Shown piece after piece: positions 16,726-26,168 of a stretch of 64,000 nt of DNA. Position 1 is the stretch's first letter; each line of letters starts with the position of its first letter. Both the position numbers and the translations under genes were made by a program. This DNA is from JBDIAG01 sp963835085. GTDB lineage: Bacteria; Actinomycetota; Actinomycetes; Actinomycetales; CAWJMD01. Where the stretch lies: NCBI GenBank assembly GCA_963835085.1, contig CAWIED010000001.1:2728001-2792000 (forward strand). Reading direction: 5' to 3'. The notes below the pieces were generated by a model that worked only from the letters and a program-made list of their open reading frames with translations, was not told the DNA's origin and searched no databases.

Positions 16726-17733
16726 GTGCCGACCGATACCCGGGCGATCGACGTCCACTCTCATGCGATGCCGATGCCGCTGTTGACGTGGCTGCAGGAC
16801 AAGGGCTTGGCCGACCTGTCGGCCGTGCCACAGAACATCGTCCGCATCGATCCGCAGGTATCGGGAGTGGGGCCCGGGGCCCCTCTGCCCCTGGCGCCCT
16901 CACAGCACGACCCGGCCATCCGGCTCACCGAGATGGACGAGATGGGTGTCTCCCATCACGCGGTGGCCATGCCACCGTTCCTCTTCGCCTCCACCTGCTC
17001 CGACGAGGCCTTGGTGCGCGAGGTCATCTCCCGGGGCAACGACGGGCTCGCGGAGTTCTGTGCCGCCGACAGCGACCGGCTGCTGGCGCTGGGCTCGGTT
17101 CCGCTCGGGGTTCCCGGAGCGGCAGACGAGGCGCGCCGCTGTCTCGACGACCTCGGGATGGCCGGCATCACCATCGGCACGCGGGGCAACAATCGCGACC
17201 TTGACGACCCGAGCAACGAAGATCTCTGGGCTCTGCTGGCCGAGCGCCAGGCCTTCATCTTCATGCACCCCTCCGGTGTTCCCGAAGGACGGCGGCTGGG
17301 CGACTTCTGGATGCCGCAGCTGGTCGGCTACCCCATGGAGACGGCCATCGCGGTGGCCCGGCTCATCATGGGACAGGTGCTCGAGCGGCACGATCTCGTG
17401 TTGTGCCTGGCCCACGGCGGCGGCTGCGTGCCGGCTCTGCGCGGCCGGCTGGACATGGGTTGGGAGCGCAAGGACGTGGCCCACACCACGCAGTTGCCCC
17501 CCAGCGACTACGCGGCCCGGCTCTACTACGACACGGCCATCTTCAACAACACCATGCTGGCCCGGCTCGTGGAGGACTACGGCGCCGAGCACGTGCTCAT
17601 GGGCACCGACCACCCCTTCGAACTGGGCGACCCCGACCCCATCGGCACCGTGCGCGCCCTGGGACTCGATGAGGCCAGCACCCGAACCATCCTGTGGGAC
17701 AGCGCCGCCCGGCTCCTGGGACTGGCGGACTAG
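16726..17733 (+). CDS. amidohydrolase, ACMSD-like decarboxylase
   Basis: 335 residues from GTG 16726, which has GGAGGAG upstream. It matches the aminocarboxymuconate-semialdehyde decarboxylase layout: metal-binding IDVHSHAMP, LTEMDEMGVSHHAVA, ITIGTRGNNRDLDDP, a His in FIFMHPSG, GYPMETAIAVARLI, CLAHGGGCVPALRGRLDMGWE, YYDTAIFN and the catalytic-Asp segment VLMGTDHPFELGD. ACMSD decarboxylates 2-amino-3-carboxymuconate semialdehyde without NAD. The window also encodes RidA, a 4-oxalocrotonate-decarboxylase-like enzyme and a hydratase, the later steps of that route, which supports the call. Related resorcylate or orsellinate decarboxylases are alternatives. Confidence 0.8.
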   Translation: MPTDTRAIDVHSHAMPMPLLTWLQDKGLADLSAVPQNIVRIDPQVSGVGPGAPLPLAPSQHDPAIRLTEMDEMGVSHHAVAMPPFLFASTCSDEALVREVISRGNDGLAEFCAADSDRLLALGSVPLGVPGAADEARRCLDDLGMAGITIGTRGNNRDLDDPSNEDLWALLAERQAFIFMHPSGVPEGRRLGDFWMPQLVGYPMETAIAVARLIMGQVLERHDLVLCLAHGGGCVPALRGRLDMGWERKDVAHTTQLPPSDYAARLYYDTAIFNNTMLARLVEDYGAEHVLMGTDHPFELGDPDPIGTVRALGLDEASTRTILWDSAARLLGLAD

Positions 17734-17766
17734 AGTCCGCAGGCCGGCTGCCGGCGGTCCTGCCGG

Positions 17767-19023
17767 TCAGCTCTGTGGACGCGGGGTGCAGGCGAGGACG
17801 AAGAACCGCTCGGGGTCCTCCTCGCCGGCCACGGGGCCCCGCTTGTACCACTCGACGTGGGTGAGTCCGGCGGCTGCGACGGCCGCCAGCACCTGCTCGG
17901 GATCGTGGAAGACGATGTCGAGGTCGATCGGCTCCCCCGACAGGTCGGTGCTGAGGTGGCGCACCTCGTCGCCGATCCGAACGGCTAGGAGCAGCCACCC
18001 ACCGGGACGCAGCACCCGCGTCAACGCCGCGATCGTGGGCTCCAGCTCGGAGCCGGCCAGGTGCACGGTCGAGTAGAACGAGACCACGGCCCCCCAGCCA
18101 TGGGCCGACAGCGGGCGAAGCAGCTTGGCCTGATCGCCCACCTCGAACGTGAGGTCTGGAAAACGTCGCGCGGCCTCGGCCACCATCGCCGGGGCCAGGT
18201 CGACCCCCGTGACGTCGGCCCCGAACTCGGCGAGATAGGCGCTGATCTGGCCAGGGCCGCACCCGACCTCCACCACCGGGTCGCGGCCGGAGAGCATCGC
18301 GACCCGTTCGAGCAGCCAGCACTCCAGGGGCTTGTCGTCGAGATCGTCGATGTAACGCTCCGCGTACGCGACCGCATTGGCATCCCACGCCTCGCGCACT
18401 GCGCGATCGCGCGCCTGCGCCCCCTTGGCGAGCACGACGTCGCGATCCACGACCGGAGTCGCGGAGACAGCCGCCGGCTCACCCGTGTCCACCGGCCCCA
18501 ACAGGTGGATCCACCGCGGATCCTGCCGGCCTGCGCGCTTGGGCAGCTCGCGCACCAGCGCGGGCTGACGAGCGGCCAGGGCCTGTAGCACCGACTCGGC
18601 CTCGCCTCGATCGGCAAACGAGAACAGCCGGTCCGTACGGGTCTTGAGCTCACCCGCCGACTGCTCCCCACGTAGGAGCAACACGGTGAGCACCGCCCGC
18701 TCGGCGGCGCTCAACGGCGCCAACCGCTCATCGAGCAGCTGGTGGTACTTCAAGGCGCGCGAGCCGCGCCCGGCCCACACCGTGCGCAGGAGCTCGGCAT
18801 CCTTGAGCACTTTGATGCACTCCAGCAATGCGGCATCGTCGTAGTCGGTCACAGGATGGCGGCTCGACGACTGATTGGCCGCCGTGCGCAACGCGTTGAG
18901 CGACAGCGGATACGACTCCGGGACGGTTACCTGCTTCTCGAGCAGACAACCCAGCACTCGCTGGGCGATGGCATCCAACTGTGGCAGGCCGCCGACCTGC
19001 CCGGTGGAGAGCTGCGTACTCAT
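17767..19023 (-). CDS. YceH (DUF480) domain fused to SAM-dependent methyltransferase
   Basis: 418 residues. Residues ~12-175 are a DUF480/YceH tandem winged-helix module (QRVLGCLLEKQVTVPESYPL, SLNALRTAANQSSSR, RGEQSAGELKTRTDRLFSF). Residues ~200-415 are a class I methyltransferase with the SAM loop VVEVGCGPGQISAYLAE, acidic VTGVDLAPAMV and later LRPGGWLLLAVRIG. YceH proteins normally stand alone at about 215 residues, so this is a fusion. A role in DNA- or partner-guided methylation is inference only. It ends 33 bp from the convergent ACMSD-like gene. Confidence 0.85.
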   Translation of the reverse strand: MSTQLSTGQVGGLPQLDAIAQRVLGCLLEKQVTVPESYPLSLNALRTAANQSSSRHPVTDYDDAALLECIKVLKDAELLRTVWAGRGSRALKYHQLLDERLAPLSAAERAVLTVLLLRGEQSAGELKTRTDRLFSFADRGEAESVLQALAARQPALVRELPKRAGRQDPRWIHLLGPVDTGEPAAVSATPVVDRDVVLAKGAQARDRAVREAWDANAVAYAERYIDDLDDKPLECWLLERVAMLSGRDPVVEVGCGPGQISAYLAEFGADVTGVDLAPAMVAEAARRFPDLTFEVGDQAKLLRPLSAHGWGAVVSFYSTVHLAGSELEPTIAALTRVLRPGGWLLLAVRIGDEVRHLSTDLSGEPIDLDIVFHDPEQVLAAVAAAGLTHVEWYKRGPVAGEEDPERFFVLACTPRPQS

Positions 19024-19097
19024 CGCGGCTCAGCGTAATGCGATGGGTGGCTGCTCGTGCGTCATCGCCGCACACCGATGAGATGACAGCGAGTAGT

Positions 19098-19607
19098 TCA
19101 CGTTTCGGGAAACAGCCAGCGCCGCAGCAACACCGAAGCCTGAGGCATCACGAGCCAGGTCATCACGGCGGTCACCGGAAACGACATGGTGAGCAACCGC
19201 AGCGGCAGCAGCCAATGGCCGACGAGAGGCCCGAACACCGAGTACTCGATGATCTGCAACAGGTAGATGACCACCCCGGAGACGAGGAACATCTTCCACT
19301 TCGGCGGCGGCGTGGTCACCTTGCCAGGCAGCGAGAACCACGTCTCTAACCCGGTGACCCGTTGCACGGCGACCGTTTCCATGAGCTCGTCGGCGGCGGC
19401 AAGCAGCTTGTCGCGGGCGGCCGACTTCTCCCACGCGTGCAGATGCTCCGGAGAGTCGAACCGGTACACCACATGCCAGTCTTCGCCGACCGAAGGGCGC
19501 AGCCGTCCCGAGCCGAGAAAGCCGGGAAAGGTGGAGGCTTCGGCGGTCAGCCGATCGGCCCACCTCTCGAAGTCCGCCTCACGCCCGGGGTGGACGTGCC
19601 GCGCCAC
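19098..19607 (-). CDS. antibiotic biosynthesis monooxygenase-like protein with membrane tail
   Basis: An ABM-type ferredoxin-like domain (HVHPGREADFERWADRL, FPGFLGSGRLRP, DWHVVYRFDSPEHLHAWE) is followed by two C-terminal transmembrane segments (MFLVSGVVIYLLQIIEY and LTMSFPVTAVMTWLVM). The first standard start is GTG 19607, but the expected first beta strand (IDHSVTVTVAR) is encoded upstream to about 19632 with no ATG/GTG/TTG, so the true start is unclear: a non-standard codon or a sequence error. It lies directly after the E2 terminator hairpin. Function is unknown; relatives are small cofactor-free oxygenases. Confidence 0.65.
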   Translation of the reverse strand: MARHVHPGREADFERWADRLTAEASTFPGFLGSGRLRPSVGEDWHVVYRFDSPEHLHAWEKSAARDKLLAAADELMETVAVQRVTGLETWFSLPGKVTTPPPKWKMFLVSGVVIYLLQIIEYSVFGPLVGHWLLPLRLLTMSFPVTAVMTWLVMPQASVLLRRWLFPET

Positions 19608-19638
19608 TGTGACGGTGACCGAGTGGTCGATAACGCCG

Positions 19639-19673
19639 GACGAGCCGGAATCCTTGGGGGATTCCGGCTCGTC
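19639..19673 (-). terminator. hairpin terminator after the E2 gene
   Basis: A perfect 15-bp stem (arm GACGAGCCGGAATCC) around loop TTGGG, 20 bp past the E2 stop on the minus strand. No long T-run follows, as is common in actinobacteria. Confidence 0.75.
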
Positions 19674-19693
19674 GCGGTGGGAGTGCCTGGTAC

Positions 19694-21365
19694 TCAACCG
19701 ATCTCGGCCGCCCAATCCTTGTTCTGCAGAGTGTCGCGAATGGCCATCAGGAACTTCGACGCGGTGGAGCCGTCGAAGGCGCGGTGGTCGTAGACGAGCC
19801 CGATCACACCGACGGAGTGGATGGCGATCGTCTCGCCCACCGCCACCGGCTGCCGGCTGACGCCATCCGTGCACAGAATGCCGACGTTCGGCTGGTTGAT
19901 GATCGGGGCCGACGCGTACGAGCTGAACGGACCCGGGTTGGTGATGGTGAAGGTAGAGCCCTTCATCTTCTCCGCACCGAGCTTCTTGGCCCGACCAGCC
20001 GCCGCGAGGTCCTTGATCTGCGTGGCGATGCCGCGGATGTTGAGCTGATCCGCGTTCTCGACGACGGGCACGATCAGCCCGTCGCCGTCCATGTCGACGG
20101 CGATGCCGAGGTTCACGTACGGGTGCATCGTCATCTGCTTGTTGGGCACGTCGATGCTCGAGTTGACCGCCGGGAACTGACGCAGGGCGTCGCACACCGC
20201 ACGCGAGATGAACGGCAGGTAGCTCAGCGAAGCGCCCGTGTCCTTCTTGAAGGCGTCCTTGTGGGTGCGGCGCACCTTCTCGATGTTCTCGTAGTCGACC
20301 AGGATCGACGTCCACACCTGGGGTGCGGCCGCAACCGAGGCGACCATGCCGGCCGCGACCGCCAGCCGCATCCGCGACAACGGCACGATCTGGTCGCGCG
20401 GGTCGGAGACACCCTTGGGCGCTGCCGGCGCCGCGGCGGGAGCAGCGGCAGCCGGTGCCGGAGCAGCAGCTGGCGCCGGAGCAGTAGGTGCCGGTGCAGC
20501 GGGTGCCGGTGCAGCCTTGGCCCCACCGCCGGCGATGGCAGCCTCGACGTCTTCGCGACGAATCCGCCCACCGGCTCCCGAACCCACGACCTGGCCGAGG
20601 TCCAGACCGTTCTCGGCAGCCAGCCGACGCACGATCGGCGAGTACTGCTTGCCCTCGCCACCGCCCGCCCCGGCAGGAGCTGCCGCAGCCGCGGCCGGCG
20701 CGTTCGCCGGGCTGGCCGCAGGAGCTGCAGCCGGTGCAGCGGCACCCCCGCCAGCGGAATCGCCCGCAGCGCCGGGTTCGGCGATCCGCGCGATGACGGT
20801 GCCGATCGGAACCGTGGCGCCCGCCTCGACGAGCACCTCCACCAGCACGCCGTCGTACGGGCTGGGGATCTCGGAGTCGACCTTGTCGGTCGGACACCTC
20901 CAACAGCGGGTCGTCGAACTCGATCGTGTCGCCCTGGTTCTTGAGCCAGGCCCCGATCGTGCCCTCGGTGACTGTCTCACCGAGCTTGGGCATGGTGATG
21001 TCGTGGACGTGCCACACCGCGCCCCTTCGGCCTCCGCCTGCGCCGTTGGGCGGCGGGGCTCGCCGGAGGCCTCAGCCGCTTGCCCACCATCAGAGCCGGA
21101 GCCACCATGGAGTGGAGCCCGGCGCACCGATGCGCACCAGTTCGGTGCCTACCGGCACCGTCTCCCCCGCGGCGACCATGATCTCCAGGATCACGCCGTC
21201 GTACGGACTCGGGATCTCGGAATCCACCTTGTCGGTGGAGACCTCGAACAGCGGGTCGTCGAACTCGACAACGTCGCCCGCGTTCTTCAGCCACGAGCCG
21301 ATGGTGCCCTCGGTGACGGTCTCACCGAGTTTGGGCATCGTTACGACCCAGGTCTCGTCAGCCAT
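19694..21365 (-). pseudogene. 2-oxoacid dehydrogenase E2 (dihydrolipoamide acyltransferase), frameshifted
   Basis: Start ATG 21365 follows AGGAGAG. The first lipoyl domain (VTMPKLGETVTEG, STDKVDSEIPSPYDGV), an Ala/Glu/Pro linker, a second lipoyl domain (ITMPKLGETVTEG), a peripheral-subunit-binding domain (SPIVRRLAAENGLDLGQVVG) and the acyltransferase domain ending in DHRAFDGST (catalytic His and Asp) are all present, but in several reading frames. An inserted G near 20893 breaks the second lipoyl domain before TDKVDSEIPS, and at least two more shifts fall in the linker at about 20990-21130. The two-lipoyl build is that of actinobacterial SucB/BkdC/PDH E2. Domain sequences are otherwise intact, which favours sequence error or very recent decay. 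Confidence 0.8.
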
Positions 21366-21425
21366 ATTCTCTCCTGGTATTAGCCCGGTCGGCGGCGACC
21401 GGACGAAGGGGTCTCGGTGGGTTGG

Positions 21426-22826
21426 TCAGCCGTGCAGGGAGCGGCCGGAGAACGTGATCATCGTTTCCCCGATGAGCTCGGACAGGCTCGGGTGGGCATG
21501 GATGAGGTGACCGACGTCAGACGGGGTCGCCTCCCAGTTGACTGCGTAGTAACCGCTGTTCATGAGCTCCGAAGCCCACGGACCACACAGGTGGAAGCCC
21601 ACGATCGGGCCGTCGTTCTTCTTGGCGATGACCTTGAGCATGCCCTCGGTCTCGCCCACGATCATCGATCGTCCGTTGCCGGGCCACGGGTGCTTGTGCA
21701 CGTCGACCTCGAGGCCAGCCTCAGCGCACTGCTTCTCCGACATACCGACCCAGGCGATCTCAGGGTGCGCGTAGACGATGAAGGGCACGTTGATGTAGTC
21801 GACCGGCAGCGGGCTCTCGCCCAGGATGGTCTGCACCGCCACGATCGCCTCGGCGTAGGCCACATGGGCCAGACCGGGCGTGTTGACGCAGTCGCCCACG
21901 GCGTACACGTTCGGCAGCGCAGTGCGCATCGTGGCCGGGTCGACCTCGATGAAGCCCCGCTGGTCGATGCCCACGCCCGCCTCGGCGAAGCCCTGGCCAC
22001 CCGTCAGCGGCGAGCGGCCCACCGCGATGAGCACTTGCTCGACCTCGATCTGCTGCTGCTTGCCGTTGACCTCGTAGGGCACCGTGACGGAGTTGCCGTT
22101 GTCGACGAGCTTGCCGACCTTCGCGTTGCCGATGGCCTTGAGCCCACGCTTCTTCAGGCTCTTGGCCACCTGGTCGGCGACCTCGCGGTCGGGACCGATC
22201 GGCAATACCGGGTCGGGCATGAACTCCAGCAGGGTGGTGTCGACGCCCATGTCGATGTAGACCGATGCGAACTCCACACCGATCACACCACCGCCGATGA
22301 CCGCCACCGACTTGGGCAGCGTCTCCCAGGTGGAGTTGGTGGCTTCGTCGGAGGTGAAGACCCGCGGACCGAGATCCATGCCAGGGAACACCTTGGGCAC
22401 CGAGCCCGAGCAGATGATGACGTTGGCTGAGTCGATCACCTTGCCGTCGACCGAGACCTTGCCGTCCTTGCCGAGGGTTCCGAAGCCGTCGATAGCGCGC
22501 AATCTTGCGACGCTTGATCAGGCCCTCGAGTCCCTTGACAAGCTGGTCGACCATGCCCTGCTTGCGCTTGTTGACCAGCGGCCAGTCGATGCTTGTCTCT
22601 CCGGCGGGGAGGTTGAAGCCGAAGCTGCCGCGGCGTGGCCGACGGTCCGGTACACCTCGGCCGCGTGCAGCAGCGCCTTGGCCGGGATGCAGCCCCGGTT
22701 CAGGCAGGTGCCACCGAACTTCTCCTTCTCCACGATGCGCCACCTTGAGCCCGGCGGAGGCCGCGTAAAGCGCGGAGGCGTACCCGGCGGGACCACCACC
22801 GAGAACACGATATCGAATTCACTCAT
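21426..22826 (-). pseudogene. lpdA: dihydrolipoyl dehydrogenase (E3), frameshifted
   Basis: FAD/NAD disulfide oxidoreductase that reoxidises E2 lipoyl groups. Start ATG 22826 (AAGGAG upstream). The FAD loop LGGGPAGYASALYAASAGL, the redox motif GGTCLNRGCIPAK, NAD loop VIGGGVIGVEFASVY, YAVGDC and the C-terminal HAHPSLSE are all readable, but the first third lies in different frames. Shifts fall near 22803, 22743, 22628 and 22496. The remaining ~355 residues are one open frame. It sits between E1beta and E2 rather than after E2. Active-site residues are preserved. Confidence 0.82.
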
Positions 22827-22853
22827 CGAATTGCTCCTTGTCCAGACTCCGGA

Positions 22854-23849
22854 TCAGGCCCGGGCCACACGCTTGAGGCGTCTCGGCGATCTCGTTCAGG
22901 TTGCGGGATGACTGCGTCCTCCAGCGGAGGAGACTGGTGGGCGTCGGGGTGTTGAGCGCACCGATCCGGGTCACCGGCTGGTCGAGGTGCCAGAACGCCT
23001 TCTCCTGGATCTCGGACGCGATCTCGGCGCCGTACCCCAGTCGCAGCGCGGCCTCGTGCAGCACCACCGCGCGGGAGGTCTTCTTGACCGAGTCGATGAT
23101 GGTGTCGATGTCGAGCGGCACCAGCGTGCGCAGGTCGATGACCTCCACGGAGATGCCGTCCTTGGCCAGCTCCTCGGCGATCTCGAGGCCCTGGTGCACC
23201 CCGGCGGAGTAGGTGATGAGCGTGACGTCGCGGCCCTCGCGCACCACCTTGGCCTTGCCCAGCTCAACCGGCTCGAGGTCGGGTGTGCCCGAGGCGTGCA
23301 GCCGCCGGTAGAGGTACTTGTTCTCCAGGAACAGCACCGGGTTGTTGTCCCGGATGCTCGCCACGAGCAGCGGGGCCACATCTTCGGCGAGTGCCGGGCA
23401 TGACGATCTTGAGGCCGGGCACGTGGGCGAAGTAGCGACTCCACGCTCTGCGAGTGCGTGGGGCCGGCACGCAGCCGACCACCGAACGGCGCCCGCATGG
23501 TGACGGGCATCGGGTCGCCGGTGCGCCAGTGATGACGGGCCATCACGTTGATGATCGGGTCGAAGGCGCAGGAGATGAAGTCGGCGAACTGGAACTCCAC
23601 CACCGGTCGCAGCCCCACCAGCGCGGCACCGGCGGCCAGGCCGGCCACACCGGTCTCGGCGATCGGGGTGTCGACGACCCGACGCGGGCCGAACTTGTCG
23701 AGGAAACCCTTGGTGACCTTGAAGGCGCCGCCGAACTGGCCGACGTCTTCCCCGATCAGAAAGACGTTCTCGTCGCGGGTCATCTCCGAATCGATGGCCG
23801 CACCTATCGCGTCAAGGTAGGTGTACTCGGTCTTCTCTTCAGTCGGCAT
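22854..23849 (-). pseudogene. 2-oxoacid dehydrogenase E1 beta subunit, frameshifted
   Basis: Start ATG 23849 overlaps the E1alpha stop. Intact family segments are YLDAIGAAIDSEMTRDENVF, IGEDVGQFGGAFKVTKG, VDTPIAETGVAGLAAGAAL, FADFISCAFDPIINVMA, GGRLRAGPTHSQSVES, YFAHVPGLKIVMPGT and FLENKYLYRR, then EVIDLRTLVPLD. Extra single bases near 23440 and 23400 and three further shifts in the last 100 bases break the frame. Resolving the last shifts gives an ending AETLKRVARA with stop at 22854; read uncorrected, the frame runs to 22819. It would form the E1 heterotetramer with the neighbouring alpha subunit. Confidence 0.8.
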
Positions 23850-24970
23850 ACACACCGTCCTCGATGTTGCTCGGGTCTGGCATCGGCGCGGCCAGGGCGG
23901 TCTTACGGGCGGCGATGGCCCACTTGCGGGCATCGTCTCGGGTCTGCTTGGCCTCGTCGTCGGTGATGACACCTGCGGCGATCAGCCGGTCTTCGAAAAG
24001 CGCTACGGGGTCTTTCTTGGCCCACTCGTCACGCATCTCCTGCGGAACATAGTCGGCCGGGTCGTGCTCGGCGTGGCCGTGCATGCGCATGGTGACGGCT
24101 TCGAGGATCGTGGAGCCACCACCGGCCCGCGCACGTGCGATCGCCTCCACGGCGGCGTCGTAGACGGACAGCACATCGGTGCCGTCGACCTTGATGCCGT
24201 GGATGCCGTAGGCCACTGCCTTGATGGCGAAGCTGGCCGAGTGCGTCTGCATGCGCAGGGGTGTGGAGTACGCCCACTGGTTGTTCTGCACGACGAAGAT
24301 GCACGGCAACCCCAGCGCGCCAGCCATGTTGACCGACTCGTGGAAGTCGGCGCGGGACGTGGAGCCGTCACCGCACATGGCAACCGCCACTCGGTCTTCG
24401 CCGCGGTACTTGGCAGCGAAGGCCATGCCGGTGGCCACCGGGTAGTTGGCCGGGATGTGGCTCGGCGGGTTGTAGGTGTTGAGGTCGAGCCGACCGTAGT
24501 GCAGCGTGCCGTCACGACCACCGGTGGGGGCGATTGCCTTGCCCATGAACGAGCCCATGATCTGCTCCGGCGGCATGCCGCGCAGCAGGTGCGCGCCCAC
24601 GTCACGGTGCAGAGGGGCGAAGTAATCGTCATCGCGCATGGCGGCCATGACGCCCACACCGATCGCCTCATGCCAGTTGCCCGAGTAGTAGCGAGCCCAG
24701 CAGGTCGCCGCTGCGGTACATCGCGTGCATCCGGTCTTCGAACGCGCGCGCCTTGACCACCCCGTTGTAGAGCTTCTTGAGCAGCTCCGGGTCGCGCCCG
24801 TCGAGGTCGGAGGGTGGATTCTCGCTGGTGTCCTTGACGTTGAGCGCCGCCAGCACAGCCGCTGTCAGCGGTGTTGCGTCGCTGGTTCCGACGTCAGCGG
24901 CCGGGGCCGCCTTCTTGGCCGGGGCCGCTCGCTTCGCGGCGACCTTCTTGGCAGGGGTTGGGGTGACCAT
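23839..24970 (-). pseudogene. 2-oxoacid dehydrogenase E1 alpha subunit, frameshifted
   Basis: Thiamine-diphosphate subunit. It begins with a Lys/Ala/Pro-rich tail (TPAKKVAAKRAAPAKKAAP) of about 30 residues, then LLKKLYNGVVKARAFEDRMH, MYRSGDLLGS. A single extra C in TCGCTAC near 24693 shifts the frame before YYSGNWHEAIGVG. The rest is open: HRDVGAHLLRGMPPEQIM, the ThDP motif GDGSTSRADFHESVNMAG with FVVQNNQWAYSTP, and MHGHAEHDPADYVP. First gene of the minus-strand operon E1alpha-E1beta-E3-E2. Pyruvate, acetoin or a branched-chain 2-oxoacid are possible substrates. Confidence 0.82.
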
Positions 24971-25034
24971 GCACCCTCCTCACGCTCGTGCGGGGCGTCG
25001 TCGCCCCGTCCCTAAGTGGTGATCTAAGACGATA

Positions 25035-25061
25035 GAGGCGGGCTCCGCCAGAGCCCGCCTC
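25035..25061 (-). terminator. hairpin terminator after the alpha/beta hydrolase gene
   Basis: A perfect 11-bp stem (GAGGCGGGCTC / GAGCCCGCCTC) with loop CGCCA, nine bases past the hydrolase stop. It separates that gene from the dehydrogenase operon. Confidence 0.8.
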
Positions 25062-25070
25062 CGGAGGACT

Positions 25071-25928
25071 TCAGGCCCGGTCGTCCCGGTTGAAGAAATC
25101 GACCAGCGCGGTATTGAAGTCGTCCTGCCGTTCGATCTGCGACCAGTGGCCACAGTGCGAGAAGACCAGCAGGTCGGAGTGCGGGATCATCTGGTGCAAC
25201 GCGTAGGACGTCGACAGCGGAATGACCTTGTCTTCCCGGCCGTGCACCACCAGCGTCTGGTGCGGCAGCGCCCGGATCTCGTCAGCCGGCGACATCTGGG
25301 CCTGCACCCAGCGCTGGCGCGGGGCAGGGAACATCGACGAGAACGACTCGTGGAAGCCAGGCTGGACGCTGGCTTCGTACCGGACCTGGGCCAGGTTGTC
25401 GTTGCCCTTGAGCTCGTCGCCCCAGGCGAAGAGCTGGATGCACTTCTTCATGTTCTCGACCGAGGGCTCGTAGCCCCAGACCGCGTCGAGCCCATCGCCC
25501 TCGACGATCGGGAAGTCGACGCCCATCGAGCCCATCAGCACCAGCTTCTCCACCCGCTCGGGGTGCTGAGTGGCGATCCGCAGCGCGTTGGAGCCGCCGA
25601 AGCTGTTGCCCACGAGGTGGGCCTTCTCGATGCCCAGCGCGTCCATGAAGTCGACCACCTGGTCGGCCCACTTCTGACAGCCGTACTCGAAGCCCTCGGG
25701 GCGGTCGCTGAAGCCGAAGCCGACCATGTCGGGGGCGTAGACGTGGAAGTGCTCCGACACGGCCGGGATGACGCCGCGCCAGTTGGCGTAGGCCGTCACA
25801 CCGGGGCCCGAGCCGTGCATGAGGATGACCGGGGTACCGCCCTTGTCCTCACCCGCCTCCAGGTAATTGGTGTTGAAGTCACCGGTCTGGACGTTCTTCC
25901 CAATCTCTGGACGGGATTCCTCAGCCAT
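25071..25928 (-). CDS. meta-cleavage-product hydrolase (DmpD/XylF/BphD type)
   Basis: 285-residue alpha/beta hydrolase. Family features are the oxyanion region MHGSGPGVTAYANWRGVI, VYAPDMVGFGFSDRP, nucleophile GNSFGGSNAL, catalytic Asp in VVHGREDKVIPL and catalytic His in FSHCGHWSQIE. The HGSGPGVTAxANW motif is characteristic of C-C bond hydrolases that split 2-hydroxymuconate semialdehyde or its analogues into 2-oxopent-4-enoate and an acid. The product would be the substrate of the 2-oxopent-4-enoate hydratase at 12.0 kb. It stands alone upstream of the 2-oxoacid dehydrogenase operon. Confidence 0.88.
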   Translation of the reverse strand: MAEESRPEIGKNVQTGDFNTNYLEAGEDKGGTPVILMHGSGPGVTAYANWRGVIPAVSEHFHVYAPDMVGFGFSDRPEGFEYGCQKWADQVVDFMDALGIEKAHLVGNSFGGSNALRIATQHPERVEKLVLMGSMGVDFPIVEGDGLDAVWGYEPSVENMKKCIQLFAWGDELKGNDNLAQVRYEASVQPGFHESFSSMFPAPRQRWVQAQMSPADEIRALPHQTLVVHGREDKVIPLSTSYALHQMIPHSDLLVFSHCGHWSQIERQDDFNTALVDFFNRDDRA

Positions 25929-26168
25929 GTTGCTCCTCAGTTGCGTTTTGTCAGTAAATTGTCAGATCAGTCGCTTGCCAGTCGGGATCGACGTCAAGCT
26001 GTGCGTGAGGTCGTCGGCCGGGCACGCCGTGGAGTCCAGCGGTGACCGCCAACCGCACGATGGCGGCTGCCACAGCTGCCGGACAACCGCCGTTCCGCCC
26101 AGCGGGACCACTTCCCGCGGCAGACACGGACGGCCGTCACGGCCGCGAGCGCAGCGGCCGGGCCCGGC

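Noticed and set aside
16458..17204. 248-codon frame overlapping the ACMSD-like gene
   Set aside because: Arg-rich shadow; the amidohydrolase frame with GGAGGAG-GTG explains the region.
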